This document shows, piece by piece, positions 18,277 to 26,619 of a DNA stretch of 64,000 nucleotides. Made by a program: the position numbers and the translations under genes. This DNA comes from Roseicyclus sp. (GTDB lineage: Bacteria > Pseudomonadota > Alphaproteobacteria > Rhodobacterales > Rhodobacteraceae). The stretch is taken from contig NZ_JAGYJN010000003.1 in the NCBI RefSeq assembly GCF_018402035.1, positions 124,001 through 188,000 of the forward strand, written 5' to 3'. The stretch's first letter is position 1, and each line of letters starts with the position of its first letter. The notes below the pieces were generated by a model, which had not been told where the DNA came from, ran no database searches, and worked only from the letters and a program-made list of their open reading frames with translations.

Positions 18277-18614
18277 AGATCGCGATACGCTTTGTCATCA
18301 GCCTCGGTCGCCCATTCAGTGAAGCTTGCAAATGGATCATCGGAATCGACGGCCAGCAACTCAATCTCTGACGCGCTGATCAGATTGGGTTGACCCGTGA
18401 TGTCGCCTTTCATCCGCAGCGAGACACCACCCCTACGCAGCCGGGCCACCAACGCGGCCGTATCCTTTAGGTAGAACTGATTGATCGCCTTGTTGTGCTG
18501 TGCGTCCACAGCGCGGTCTGCGAGGATAAAATACCCATCCGCGTTCTTCATGGGGGTGTATGTCTCGACGCGCCCATCATCGAGGGTGCGGCATCGGCGA
18601 ATAATGTAATCCAT
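18273..18614 (-). CDS. Probable antitoxin partner of the PemK/MazF toxin
   Basis: A 113-residue protein, MDYIIRRCRTLDDGRVET onward, with a charged acidic C-terminal tail (SDDPFASFTEWATEADDK) of the kind antitoxins use to wrap their toxin. It does not show the AbrB/MazE swapped-hairpin motif or a ribbon-helix-helix, and I cannot place it in a known antitoxin family. The call rests on gene order, the ATGA overlap with the toxin and the promoter with repeats upstream. A CCGGAG ribosome site precedes the ATG. Alternatively it could be an unrelated small cytosolic protein. Confidence 0.6.
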   Translation of the reverse strand: MDYIIRRCRTLDDGRVETYTPMKNADGYFILADRAVDAQHNKAINQFYLKDTAALVARLRRGGVSLRMKGDITGQPNLISASEIELLAVDSDDPFASFTEWATEADDKAYRDL

Positions 18615-18642
18615 GGCGCTACTCCGGGCGGACCATTGCGAA

Positions 18643-18690
18643 ATGATAGACGCAGGCTTGCCAACTTTGCAAGTTTTGCAACCGTTGCAA
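18643..18690 (-). promoter_or_regulatory. Toxin-antitoxin promoter with 9-bp-phased TTGCAA operator array
   Basis: On the plus strand TTGCCA (18658) and TTGCAA (18667, 18676, 18685) recur with an exact 9-bp period. TTGCAA is its own reverse complement, so the sites read the same on both strands. On the minus strand the copy at 18667-18672 can serve as a -35 box (4 of 6 consensus bases), with TATCAT as a -10 at 18643-18648 (5 of 6) across an 18-bp spacer. Transcription would then start about 20 nt before the antitoxin ATG. Autorepression by the antitoxin or the complex is inferred. The array ends 2 nt short of the serB stop codon. Confidence 0.6.
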
Positions 18691-18692
18691 GA

Positions 18693-19568
18693 TCACAGAG
18701 CGACGAATTCCGCCCGTGCATAGCCTTGCGCGTAAAGCAGCGCGGTGAGATCGCCGTGGTTGATTGCATGGGGTGCCTCGGCCTGCACCACGGGTTTGGC
18801 GTGGACCGCGACACCCAGATGGGCGCGCGTCAGCATGCCCAGATCATTGGCCCCATCGCCGATGGCCAGCACATCGGCATCGGTGATCCCCAGCTTGGCC
18901 GAGAGATCGTCAAGCGCTGTCACCTTGGCCGCGCGGCCCAAGATGGGCTCGGCCACGGTGCCCGCAAGCTGACCGTTTTCGATATGCAGCGTATTGGCGC
19001 GGTGTTCGTCAAAGCCAAGCTTGGCCGCGACCGCTTGGGTAAAGGCGGTGAACCCACCCGAAACAAGCGCGGCATAGGCACCATGCGCCCTCATCGTGGC
19101 CACCAGCGTTGCGCCGCCCGGCATCATGGTGATGCGGCTGGCCAAGACATCCGCGATGACGCTTTCGGCCAGCCCTTTCAGCAGCGCCACGCGTTCACGC
19201 AGCGCGCCTTCGAAATCCAGCTCGCCATTCATCGCGCGCGCCGTGATCTCGGACACCTGCGGGCCAATACCCGCCGCTACAGCCAGTTCGTCGATGCATT
19301 CTTGCTGGATCATGGTCGAATCCATATCCGCCAGCAGGAGCTTCTTGCGCCGCCCGGCGCTGGGCTGGGCGATCATATCCACGCCTTCGGCATTCAGGCT
19401 GTCGCGGATTTCGGCCAGTGCCTTGGGCAGTTTGGCCACTGCGAATTCTGCGGCGGAGTTGGGGTCGAGCCAGATCGCATCGCCGCCCCCCATCGCATCG
19501 CGCAGCGCGCGCACCAGCGCGGGGTCAAGGATCATGGCGGGATTGGTGATCAGCGTGACGGTGAACAT
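18693..19568 (-). CDS. serB: Phosphoserine phosphatase SerB
   Basis: A 291-residue HAD-superfamily phosphatase with the nucleophile and acid Asp81 and Asp83 in LLADMDSTMI and a C-terminal GDGANDLGML metal motif. The N-terminal region of about 75 residues corresponds to the ACT-like segment of SerB. It catalyses the last step of serine synthesis; serC and serA are about 15 kb away. The ATG at 19568 is preferred over one 9 codons upstream because it gives the normal N-terminus MFTVTLITNP. Confidence 0.95.
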   Translation of the reverse strand: MFTVTLITNPAMILDPALVRALRDAMGGGDAIWLDPNSAAEFAVAKLPKALAEIRDSLNAEGVDMIAQPSAGRRKKLLLADMDSTMIQQECIDELAVAAGIGPQVSEITARAMNGELDFEGALRERVALLKGLAESVIADVLASRITMMPGGATLVATMRAHGAYAALVSGGFTAFTQAVAAKLGFDEHRANTLHIENGQLAGTVAEPILGRAAKVTALDDLSAKLGITDADVLAIGDGANDLGMLTRAHLGVAVHAKPVVQAEAPHAINHGDLTALLYAQGYARAEFVAL

Positions 19569-19690
19569 GGCGAACCCCCGTGTTTTGCGCGCCATAGACC
19601 ATGATCCGCCGCACAGGGCCAGAGGCTTTGGCGCTTGGCTTGGCCCGTTGTGCTGCTATCTGGATCGTAGCAAAGGTGACGGGTGATGCG

Positions 19691-21169
19691 ATGAATTGGC
19701 GGTTGGGGATTGTCGCGGCACTTGCGGTGCTGGCGGTGGTGATCGGGCTGGCCCGGCTGGAAGAACCGCGCGCCGATCTGGTGATCCGCGACGCGCATGT
19801 GGGCCAAACCCCCGTCACGGTGATGCATCAGCCCGAGGCCGAAGGGCCGGTGGTGGTGATTGCCCATGGTTTTGCCGGATCGCGGCAGTTGATGGCTGGC
19901 TGGCAGCTCAGCCTTGCACGCGCGGGCTTCATCACGGTCAGCTTCGATTTCGAGGGACATGGGCGCAATCCGGTGCCGATGTCAGGTGATGTGACCAGCA
20001 TCGACGGCACCACGCGGTTGTTGATGGAAGAAACGGGCCGCGTCACCGATTTCGCCGTTGGCTTGCCGGGTGCTGTGCCGCGCGTGGCGCTGCTTGGTCA
20101 CTCCATGGCCTCTGACATCGTGGTGCGGCAAGGGCTTGCCGATCCACGGGTGGCGGCGGTGGTGGGGCTTTCGGTCTTTAGTGCCGCGATCACGCCCGAT
20201 GCGCCCAAGAACCTGTTGATCCTGAATGGGGAGTGGGAGGGTGCGCTGAGGGCCGAAGCGGTTCGCGTCATGGCCGAGATCGGCGCGGGAGAGGGTGAAA
20301 CCGTCGGCACCCCCGGCGCAGGCTTTGCGCGCCGTGCCGCCCCCGTGCCGATGGTCGAGCATGTCGGTATTCTTTATGCGCCCGCCGGCATTGGCGAAGC
20401 GGTCGATTGGCTAGGCGCAAGCCTTGGCGTTACCCCACAATCGGGGCCAGTGAACCTTGGCCCTTGGATCATCCTGACGCTGTTCGGCGTCGTGCTATTG
20501 GTGCGCCCGCTTGCGCGGCTATTGCCCGCTGGCCCCGCGCCTTGGCATCCGGACAGGCGGCTTTTCTTGGCCTTGGCCATTCTACCCGCGCTGGTGACGC
20601 CGCTGATCTTGTCGCTGTTCGAGACGCGGTTCTTGCCCGTGCTGGTGGCTGATTACCTTGCACTGCATCTGGCGCTTTACGGCGCGCTGGTGTTGGCGGG
20701 GGCTGCATGGGTGGGCGGTTTGCCAAGGCTGCGCGGCTGGGTCTGGGGCGTGATGCTCGCGCTTTACGGCATTGCGGTCTTTGGCGGGATCATGGACCGC
20801 TATGTCGGCAGCTTCGTGCCGCATCCCGGCCGCATCGCGGTGATCGCGGCGATCTTGCCCGGCGCTGTGCTTGCCATGTTGGCCGATGCGCTTTTGTCCG
20901 AGGCAACGCGCGCGGCCCTTTGGCGGCGGGTGGTGGCGCGGGGGATGTTCTTGATCTCACTCGGGGTGGCGGTGGCGCTGGATTTCGAGCGGTTGTTTTT
21001 CCTGATCATCATCTTGCCGGTGATTTTGCTGTTTTACCTCAGCTTTGGCACGATGGGCCGCTTTGTGGGACAGCGCACGGGATCGGTGGTGGCGGTCGGA
21101 TTGGGATTGGGGTTGATCCTTGGCTGGGCGCTGGGCGTGACATTTCCGATGTTCGACCCCGGTTTATGA
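19691..21169 (+). CDS. Alpha/beta hydrolase fused to a multi-pass membrane domain
   Basis: A 492-residue protein. A membrane anchor (about residues 4-20, LGIVAALAVLAVVIGLA) leads into a hydrolase domain with VVVIAHGFAGSRQ (oxyanion region) and LLGHSMASD (nucleophile elbow, GHSMA) up to about residue 240. From about 255 onward there are roughly seven hydrophobic segments, for example WIILTLFGVVLLV and LFFLIIILPVILLFYLSF. Function is unrecognised; a membrane-anchored esterase or lipase-like role is inferred from the domain. The ATG at 19691 is chosen because the anchor follows directly. It is divergent from serB and convergent with the AttH-like gene. Confidence 0.75.
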   Translation: MNWRLGIVAALAVLAVVIGLARLEEPRADLVIRDAHVGQTPVTVMHQPEAEGPVVVIAHGFAGSRQLMAGWQLSLARAGFITVSFDFEGHGRNPVPMSGDVTSIDGTTRLLMEETGRVTDFAVGLPGAVPRVALLGHSMASDIVVRQGLADPRVAAVVGLSVFSAAITPDAPKNLLILNGEWEGALRAEAVRVMAEIGAGEGETVGTPGAGFARRAAPVPMVEHVGILYAPAGIGEAVDWLGASLGVTPQSGPVNLGPWIILTLFGVVLLVRPLARLLPAGPAPWHPDRRLFLALAILPALVTPLILSLFETRFLPVLVADYLALHLALYGALVLAGAAWVGGLPRLRGWVWGVMLALYGIAVFGGIMDRYVGSFVPHPGRIAVIAAILPGAVLAMLADALLSEATRAALWRRVVARGMFLISLGVAVALDFERLFFLIIILPVILLFYLSFGTMGRFVGQRTGSVVAVGLGLGLILGWALGVTFPMFDPGL

Positions 21170-21204
21170 GTAAGCGCGCCTCGCACGCGGCGCGGAGTCC
21201 TTGT

Positions 21205-21263
21205 TTGGGGGGCTCTGCCCCCGGCCTTCGGCCTCCCCCGGAGTATTTGTGAAGCAAAGATGG
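21205..21263. repeat. GC-rich hairpin element of Rhodobacterales type between convergent genes
   Basis: The sequence has GGGGGGCTCTGCCCCC followed by GGCCTTCGGCC and CCCCCGGAGTATTT, then GAAGCAAAGATG. It forms two adjacent stem-loops followed by an AT-rich tail. From memory, near-identical sequences recur between genes in many Rhodobacterales genomes. It fills the 95-nt gap between two convergent stops and may act as a two-way terminator. I see only one copy in this window. Confidence 0.6.
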
Positions 21264-21264
21264 G

Positions 21265-22326
21265 CTATTCGTAGCCTGTCATTTCCAGATAGCCGCGCCC
21301 TTGATGGGTGCCGGTGATGGTCACCGGCCCCTCCCAATAGGCGACGGAGACATCCATCCAGCTTTGCGGGTTGAGCGCGGTGGCGGTGATATCAAGCGCG
21401 CGATCGGGGAGTGCGATGCGCCATGTCGTGGGGATCGCGCGCCCCGCCACTTGGGTGGTTGCATGCGGGGTCATGCGCAGCGCGCCATCGGGGTAGGATT
21501 GGGTCGTGCCATCCGCGTCGATCCATGTGGCGGCGGTAAAGGGCGCGCGTGCGCTGTCGCGAAGCGTGAAGCCCATGAGCCGCGCGCCATCATCGAATTG
21601 CAGCGAGACCCAATCCCAGCCGTCTTGGGTTTCCGACAAGGGTTGCGAAGACCATTCTCGATCCAGCCATGCCGTGCCTGTGACGGGGATCGTACCACCC
21701 GGCAGGGTGATGCTGCCCGCAACATCGTAGAAGGGTTGGGAGTAGTAGTAGCTGGCCTGACCTTGCGCGGATTTCACCGAATAGCCCGCTTGGCCGTGAA
21801 AGATCAGCGGGCCGCTGGCGGTCAGCGACAGATCATAGGCAAAGCCATCGCCTATGGCCCCGATGCTGAGTGCATCCAGCGCATCGGCGGTGGCGGGCGC
21901 GGTGGAGGTCATGGACCAATCATCGATCCATGCGGCGAAGGGCGTGGTCGTCACCCCCGCCTGACCAATGCCGCCGCGCGCCAGACGCTCGGCACTCAGA
22001 TGCGTGTCTGGTGTGGTCAGTCCGGCATGGGCCATCCAAAGCTGGCTGGCCTCCCATCCCGTGGCGTCATTGGGGGTGAGGGCAGAGCGAAACAGCGTCC
22101 ATTGCGCGCCATAGGCGGTGCCATCTGGGCCGGTCAGATTGGCGGTCAGATACCACCATTCGATGCGATAGGCGGGGTGCGCCCCGTGATCGGTGGGAAA
22201 GTCGAAGATCGCGGGGGATTGCGGGATGGCAAAGCCCTCGGCATCACTTCCCAGACCGGCGAAGCCTTGGGCGGTGGCATGGCCCGCGATCAGACACAAA
22301 AGGGCGGCGCAGAGACTAAGCTTCAT
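21265..22326 (-). CDS. AttH-like exported lipocalin-fold protein (CrtC-related)
   Basis: A 353-residue protein with a signal peptide (MKLSLCAALLCLIAGHATAQ) and the AttH / carotenoid 1,2-hydratase-like double-lipocalin pattern. Motifs include RIEWWYLTANL, TAWLDREWSSQPL and DGWDWVSLQFDDG. Such proteins usually lie beside an ABC ATPase and FtsX-type permease, as here. In annotation systems the set is called AttEFGH, but its substrate is not established. The ATG at 22326 lies 11 nt inside the permease gene, so translation is coupled. Carotenoid hydratase activity is not implied. Confidence 0.8.
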   Translation of the reverse strand: MKLSLCAALLCLIAGHATAQGFAGLGSDAEGFAIPQSPAIFDFPTDHGAHPAYRIEWWYLTANLTGPDGTAYGAQWTLFRSALTPNDATGWEASQLWMAHAGLTTPDTHLSAERLARGGIGQAGVTTTPFAAWIDDWSMTSTAPATADALDALSIGAIGDGFAYDLSLTASGPLIFHGQAGYSVKSAQGQASYYYSQPFYDVAGSITLPGGTIPVTGTAWLDREWSSQPLSETQDGWDWVSLQFDDGARLMGFTLRDSARAPFTAATWIDADGTTQSYPDGALRMTPHATTQVAGRAIPTTWRIALPDRALDITATALNPQSWMDVSVAYWEGPVTITGTHQGRGYLEMTGYE

Positions 22327-24721
22327 GGGCAAAGACCTTGAGCAAGCGGCTGGGCGAGATACGGGCAAGCCGCAAAGCGGGGAGGGCTGCGGCCACGCAT
22401 GCCGCGAGCAGCGCCAGCGCCAAAAGCCGCCCCGCATCGGCGGGGAAAACCTGCATCGGCAAGCGCCAGCCAAAGGCCTGGACATTGATCACGGCCAAAA
22501 GCATCCAGGCCAGCGCCAGCCCGACGGGCAACGCCAGAACAAAGGTGAGCGCCGCCAAGATCAGGCTGCGGATCAGCTCGAACCGCGCCAGCCGCGCGCG
22601 CGTGATGCCCAGCGCCCAGACCGGGGCAAGCTGGGGCAGGCGCATATCGGCCAAGGTCAAAAGCCCGGTCAAAAGCGCAAAGCCCGCCACCCCAAGGGTC
22701 AAGAGGTTCAGCGCACCCGTGATTAGGAATGTCTGCTCGAAAATCTCGAGTGAAAAGCGCTTGATCTGGGTTTGGTTGATCACCGCATCGGCGGGCAGGC
22801 CGAAGTCATCGCGCAGCGCGCTGGCCAAGGCGGCGGTCGCGGTGGGGGCGACGCGCAGGGCAAAGCGCGTGGGCGCGATGTCGGGAAAGGTCGCGGCGAA
22901 CAGGTCATCGGTGATGATCGCCTGTGCCTCGGGGTTGCCGTAGTCGGAATAGATGCCAAGGATTTCTAAGGTGACACCCGGCGTGATCGTCAGGCTGTCG
23001 CCGGGGGAAAGCCCCGCGAAACGGGCGAGCTGTTCGTTGATCAAGACGCCATCGCCGGTGGCCAGGCTGTCCCACGCATCGGGCAATGCTGCGAGCAGCG
23101 GCCAGTGGTCGCGGAACGTGGGGTGATCGGCTTGGCCATAGACGGCACCGGGCCGCCCGGCCAGCGTGGTATCGGCCCAGACCACGGGCAAGACGGCTTC
23201 GGTTCTTGGGGTGAGATAGGCCACCAGCCGCGCGGCCTCTGCCTCGGTTTGGGCGGTGACGTAAAGCTCGGCCACAAGGCGTTGGTCGAGCCAGCCGACG
23301 AAAGTGGCGCGGAAACTCCCCACCATGGTCGAGACGCCGATATTGGCCGAGAGCGCCAGCAAAAGCGCCATCAGGGCAAGCGACAGGCCCGGAAGCTGTT
23401 GTCGGGTATCGGCCAAAAGCCATTCGCCCAAGGGGCCGCGCGCGCCGCGTTGGGCCAGCCGTAGCAGGGTGGAAAGCGTGATGGGCAGCAACAGTGCCGC
23501 GCCCAAGAACAAGCAAGCCACCGCGCCAAAGCCCAAGATCAGGCTGTCGCCCCAAAGGGCGAGGGTGCCAGATAGGCTCAAAAGGGCAAGCGCCACGCCT
23601 GCCTGTCGGCGCATCTGGCGGGTGCTGGCCTGATGCCATGCCTGTGGCAGGGCGGGTGCCAGGATTGGCATGCGCGCGGTGCGGCCCATCGCCTGTGCCC
23701 CCGCCAAAGCGGCGCCGGCCAATGTCATGGCGAGGGCTGCCAGCGCCCAGATCGGGTCGAAGGACAGCGTGCCGGGCAGATCGGCACCGTAGAGACCGCG
23801 CAATGTACCCGCGACACCGGGCATGAGGGCGGCGGCGATGGCATAGCCCAAGATGATGCCAACAAGCCCAGCAAAAAGACTCAACACCGCCAGTTCGAGA
23901 CCGAATGCCGTCAACAAACTGCGCAGCGGAAGGCCAAGCGCGCGCAGCGTGCGGATGGTTGCGCGCCGTTGCTCAAAGGCCAGCCCGATGGCGGCATGCA
24001 CGATGAACAACCCCACGGCAAAGGCCAAAAGGCCAAAGGCGGTAAGGTTAAGGTGAAAGCTTTCGGTCAGCTGTGCAGGATCCGCGCGTTGTTCTGGTGC
24101 AACACGCTGAAGGTTGGTTGCCGTCGAAAGCGGCGGCAGATGGGCGGGCTGATCCAGCCAGATCAGCAGATAGGAAGGATCGGATTGACCAAGCAGGCGC
24201 GCGGCGGTCCCGATATCGGTGAGCGCCGCACCGGGTGGGAAACTCTCGGTCGTGCGGATTGGTGGCAGATCGGGGGGCAAAGGGCCGGCTGCGGTCGCAC
24301 CCGTCATCAGCAAGAGGCCCGGCGCGGTGAAGAACGCGGCGAGGTTGAAATCTTCGCCTTGCAGCGTTGGGGTATTCGCCTCGGGCGGCGCGGTGAGCGG
24401 GTCGATGCCCAAAAGCCTGAGCCGCGCGTCGCCCGCGCGCAATTCACCCGAGATGACGGGCGAGACCAGATAGCCCGCGCGGCGCAGCGCGATGTAGTCG
24501 GCAAGCGGCACGGGCCGACCGTCGGCGCGCACCAGCCGGTCAAGCCGGTCTTGGCCCAAGGTGGCGGCAGCATCGGCATAGGCGGCGCGCGCTTCGGTAT
24601 TGATCGCTTGCACGCCGGACCAAAGCGCCGTGGCCAAGGCAAGCCCCAGAACCAGCATCGCAAGCTGGCCGGGATGGCGACGCCAATGCGAAAACAGGGT
24701 CGAAAGGGCGGTGTAGACCAT
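22316..24721 (-). CDS. ABC transporter permease, FtsX/MacB type (duplicated domain)
   Basis: An 801-residue membrane protein with an N-terminal transmembrane helix (LAMLVLGLALATALWSG) and a periplasmic domain. Two sets of three to four C-terminal-type FtsX helices follow, around residues 235-420 and 650-790. The two-unit layout resembles fused AttF and AttG permeases or LolCE-like proteins. Transporters of this class extract or rearrange envelope lipids or lipoproteins rather than import solutes. It sits 3 nt after its ATPase gene and overlaps the AttH-like gene. Confidence 0.85.
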   Translation of the reverse strand: MVYTALSTLFSHWRRHPGQLAMLVLGLALATALWSGVQAINTEARAAYADAAATLGQDRLDRLVRADGRPVPLADYIALRRAGYLVSPVISGELRAGDARLRLLGIDPLTAPPEANTPTLQGEDFNLAAFFTAPGLLLMTGATAAGPLPPDLPPIRTTESFPPGAALTDIGTAARLLGQSDPSYLLIWLDQPAHLPPLSTATNLQRVAPEQRADPAQLTESFHLNLTAFGLLAFAVGLFIVHAAIGLAFEQRRATIRTLRALGLPLRSLLTAFGLELAVLSLFAGLVGIILGYAIAAALMPGVAGTLRGLYGADLPGTLSFDPIWALAALAMTLAGAALAGAQAMGRTARMPILAPALPQAWHQASTRQMRRQAGVALALLSLSGTLALWGDSLILGFGAVACLFLGAALLLPITLSTLLRLAQRGARGPLGEWLLADTRQQLPGLSLALMALLLALSANIGVSTMVGSFRATFVGWLDQRLVAELYVTAQTEAEAARLVAYLTPRTEAVLPVVWADTTLAGRPGAVYGQADHPTFRDHWPLLAALPDAWDSLATGDGVLINEQLARFAGLSPGDSLTITPGVTLEILGIYSDYGNPEAQAIITDDLFAATFPDIAPTRFALRVAPTATAALASALRDDFGLPADAVINQTQIKRFSLEIFEQTFLITGALNLLTLGVAGFALLTGLLTLADMRLPQLAPVWALGITRARLARFELIRSLILAALTFVLALPVGLALAWMLLAVINVQAFGWRLPMQVFPADAGRLLALALLAACVAAALPALRLARISPSRLLKVFAHEA

Positions 24722-24724
24722 GAT

Positions 24725-25390
24725 CTAGCCGGACCCAAGCGGGGCCAATTGCCCGCGCGACAGGTGCAAACGGCGGTCGAGCCGCGCGGCAAGCCGGGTG
24801 GAATGGGTGACCATCATCAGCGCGGCACCCGTGCTTGTGACCAGCTCAAGCAACAGGTCAAGCACCGCGTCGCCTGTCGCCTCGTCAAGGTTGCCGGTGG
24901 GTTCATCGGCCAAGATCAGCGCGGGCGCATGGGCCAGCGCGCGGGCAATTGCCACGCGCTGTTGTTGGCCACCAGAAAGCTCCTCCGGATAGCGGGACAT
25001 GAGATCTGACAGGCCAAGCCGCTGGGCCAGCATCGCATCGCGGGCGGGGTCATGGCGGTGGGCAAGGCGGGCCTGAAAGGCGATATTCTGCGCCACGCTG
25101 AGCGAGGGGATCAGGTTGAACTGTTGGAACACCAGCCCGATCTTGTCGCGGCGCAATGCGGCGCGCGCGGCGTCATCGCCCCCGGTGATTTCGACCCCGT
25201 CGAGCATGATAGAGCCATCATCCGGCGCATCGAGCGCGCCCACCAGATGCATCAGCGTGCTTTTGCCCGAGCCGCTTTCGCCGGTCAGCGCCAGTGATTG
25301 CCCATGCGCAAGCGTCAGCGATACACCCCGTAGCACGGCAACTGGCCCATAGGCTTTGGTGAGCCCGTCGATCTGTAACAACATGTTCAT
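24725..25390 (-). CDS. ABC transporter ATPase, LolD/MacB-type
   Basis: A 221-residue ATPase with Walker A GESGSGKST near residues 37-45, signature LSGGQQQR, and Walker B LILADEPTGNLDE. The EPTGNLD motif typifies the LolD/MacB/FtsE branch that pairs with FtsX-type permeases. The start may be Met1 (25390) or Met3. It lies 39 nt downstream of tonB on the same strand with no visible terminator in between, so it could belong to the B12-controlled transcript. Substrate unknown. Confidence 0.88.
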   Translation of the reverse strand: MNMLLQIDGLTKAYGPVAVLRGVSLTLAHGQSLALTGESGSGKSTLMHLVGALDAPDDGSIMLDGVEITGGDDAARAALRRDKIGLVFQQFNLIPSLSVAQNIAFQARLAHRHDPARDAMLAQRLGLSDLMSRYPEELSGGQQQRVAIARALAHAPALILADEPTGNLDEATGDAVLDLLLELVTSTGAALMMVTHSTRLAARLDRRLHLSRGQLAPLGSG

Positions 25391-25429
25391 GCCTGCTTAA
25401 CTAGCGGTCGCGCGGCCCAGTGAAAGGGG

Positions 25430-26236
25430 TCAGCGAAAACGGATCGGCAGGTTGAAGGCATAGCTTGCCTCACGCAACGCATCGGGCGCGGCGGGAAAGC
25501 GCCCCGCGCGGCGCACGGCGGTCAAGGCCGCCTCATCCAGCGCTTGATTGCCTGAACTGTTGGCGATGCTCAGCGCGGTCAATGCGCCGTCGCGCGCGAT
25601 CCGCAAGGACAGCGTCACCTGACCCGCGCCATTGACGCGGGGGCGCGCGCGTTCGATGCGGGCCATGATCTGTCCGCCCCAAGTGGCCATCAGGCTTTGA
25701 TGCTGCGCTTGGCTGAGCGCGGGGGTGGATGGGGCGGGTGCGGGCGCGCTGCCGCTTGTTGCACCGCCGCCTTGCCCTTGTGCGATACGCTCCGCTTCCG
25801 GGGTCGCGGCGGGGGCGCTTGCAACAACAGGGCGCAGCATCGGGCGCGGCGATTTTGATAGCGCGTTTGGGCTGGGTGGGGGTGGCGCGCTTTCTGTCAT
25901 GTTGGGGGCAAGCGGCGGCGCATCCGGGCGGGCAAGCGCTGGCAATTGCGGCATGGAAAGAGCCGGTGCCGCCTGTTCGAGACTTTGCATCAGCGGGGGC
26001 GCGATCATCTGCGGGGCAGGCAGGGCAGCGGTGCTGATCATGTGCTGGGGCGGCTCGGCCCAGCGGTTGGCCAATGCGGCCATGCTTTCGGGTGCGGCGG
26101 CTAGCGTGATCCGGTCGGCCCCGGCTTGGCCTTGCGCCTGCGGGCCGCCGGTGGTGTCGCCAAAGCCTGCCATTACCCCGGCATGCACGGCGGCCGATAG
26201 GCCCAGAAAGGCGATGATTTCGGCCATCCGCCTCAT
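25430..26236 (-). CDS. tonB: TonB-family energy transducer
   Basis: A 268-residue protein with an N-terminal anchor (AEIIAFLGLSAAVHAGVMAG), a long Pro/Ala-rich periplasmic linker (about residues 75-165), and a C-terminal TonB domain. That domain contains VTLSLRIARDGALTAL and a final SYAFNLPIRFR. It transmits proton-motive energy from ExbBD to outer-membrane receptors. The ATG overlaps the second exbD by 4 nt. A start at Met4 (26227) is possible. Being in the same operon as the receptor, it is probably dedicated to cobalamin uptake. Confidence 0.88.
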   Translation of the reverse strand: MRRMAEIIAFLGLSAAVHAGVMAGFGDTTGGPQAQGQAGADRITLAAAPESMAALANRWAEPPQHMISTAALPAPQMIAPPLMQSLEQAAPALSMPQLPALARPDAPPLAPNMTESAPPPPSPNALSKSPRPMLRPVVASAPAATPEAERIAQGQGGGATSGSAPAPAPSTPALSQAQHQSLMATWGGQIMARIERARPRVNGAGQVTLSLRIARDGALTALSIANSSGNQALDEAALTAVRRAGRFPAAPDALREASYAFNLPIRFR

Positions 26237-26619
26237 GGTTGCACCGTGATCAGGCGGATATCGGTGATACCCATAGCGGCCAGTTCCGGCAAAAGCCGCG
26301 CCAGTTCCGCCGCCGGATAGGCCGCATCGGCGAGCACCGGCAGTGGCCCCTCGGGCGGTGCTGCGGAGAGGGCGATCAAGGCGGCCTCATCCATCTTGTC
26401 GCCGAAGTAAAGCTGACCAGCCGCGCCGATATAAAGCGTGCCGGGTTGCGGATCGCGCAGGGGCGTTTGGGCAACCGGGGCCGTGATCTCGCGCGGGGGC
26501 GGCGGTGTCAGGCTGGCGGTCATCAAGAAAAATACCAAGAGCAAGAATACCACATTGATCATCGGCACGATGGCGCGGTCTTGGGCCATGCGGGGTTTGC
26601 GGGGCGGCGCAAAAATCAT
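26233..26619 (-). CDS. exbD: ExbD/TolR-family protein (second copy)
   Basis: A 128-residue ExbD/TolR protein with one transmembrane helix near the N-terminus, in AIVPMINVVFLLLVFFLMTA, where ExbD proteins normally carry a conserved proton-handling aspartate. In this copy the position corresponding to MIDVVF of the first copy reads MINVVF: asparagine replaces aspartate. The periplasmic domain follows. It overlaps tonB and the first exbD by 4 nt each. The change would disable proton coupling in this subunit if the alignment is right, so it may act as a structural partner. Confidence 0.88.
   Translation of the reverse strand: MIFAPPRKPRMAQDRAIVPMINVVFLLLVFFLMTASLTPPPPREITAPVAQTPLRDPQPGTLYIGAAGQLYFGDKMDEAALIALSAAPPEGPLPVLADAAYPAAELARLLPELAAMGITDIRLITVQP

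Noticed and set aside
18658-18690. Possible CRISPR-like or iteron array (TTGCAA repeats)
   Set aside because: Units of 9 bp without spacers are too short for CRISPR; there is no replication gene nearby, so a promoter operator is the better reading.
21265-22326. Calling the AttH-like gene a carotenoid hydratase (crtC)
   Set aside because: It shares the fold, but its neighbours are an ABC ATPase and FtsX permease, not carotenoid genes, and it has a secretion signal.
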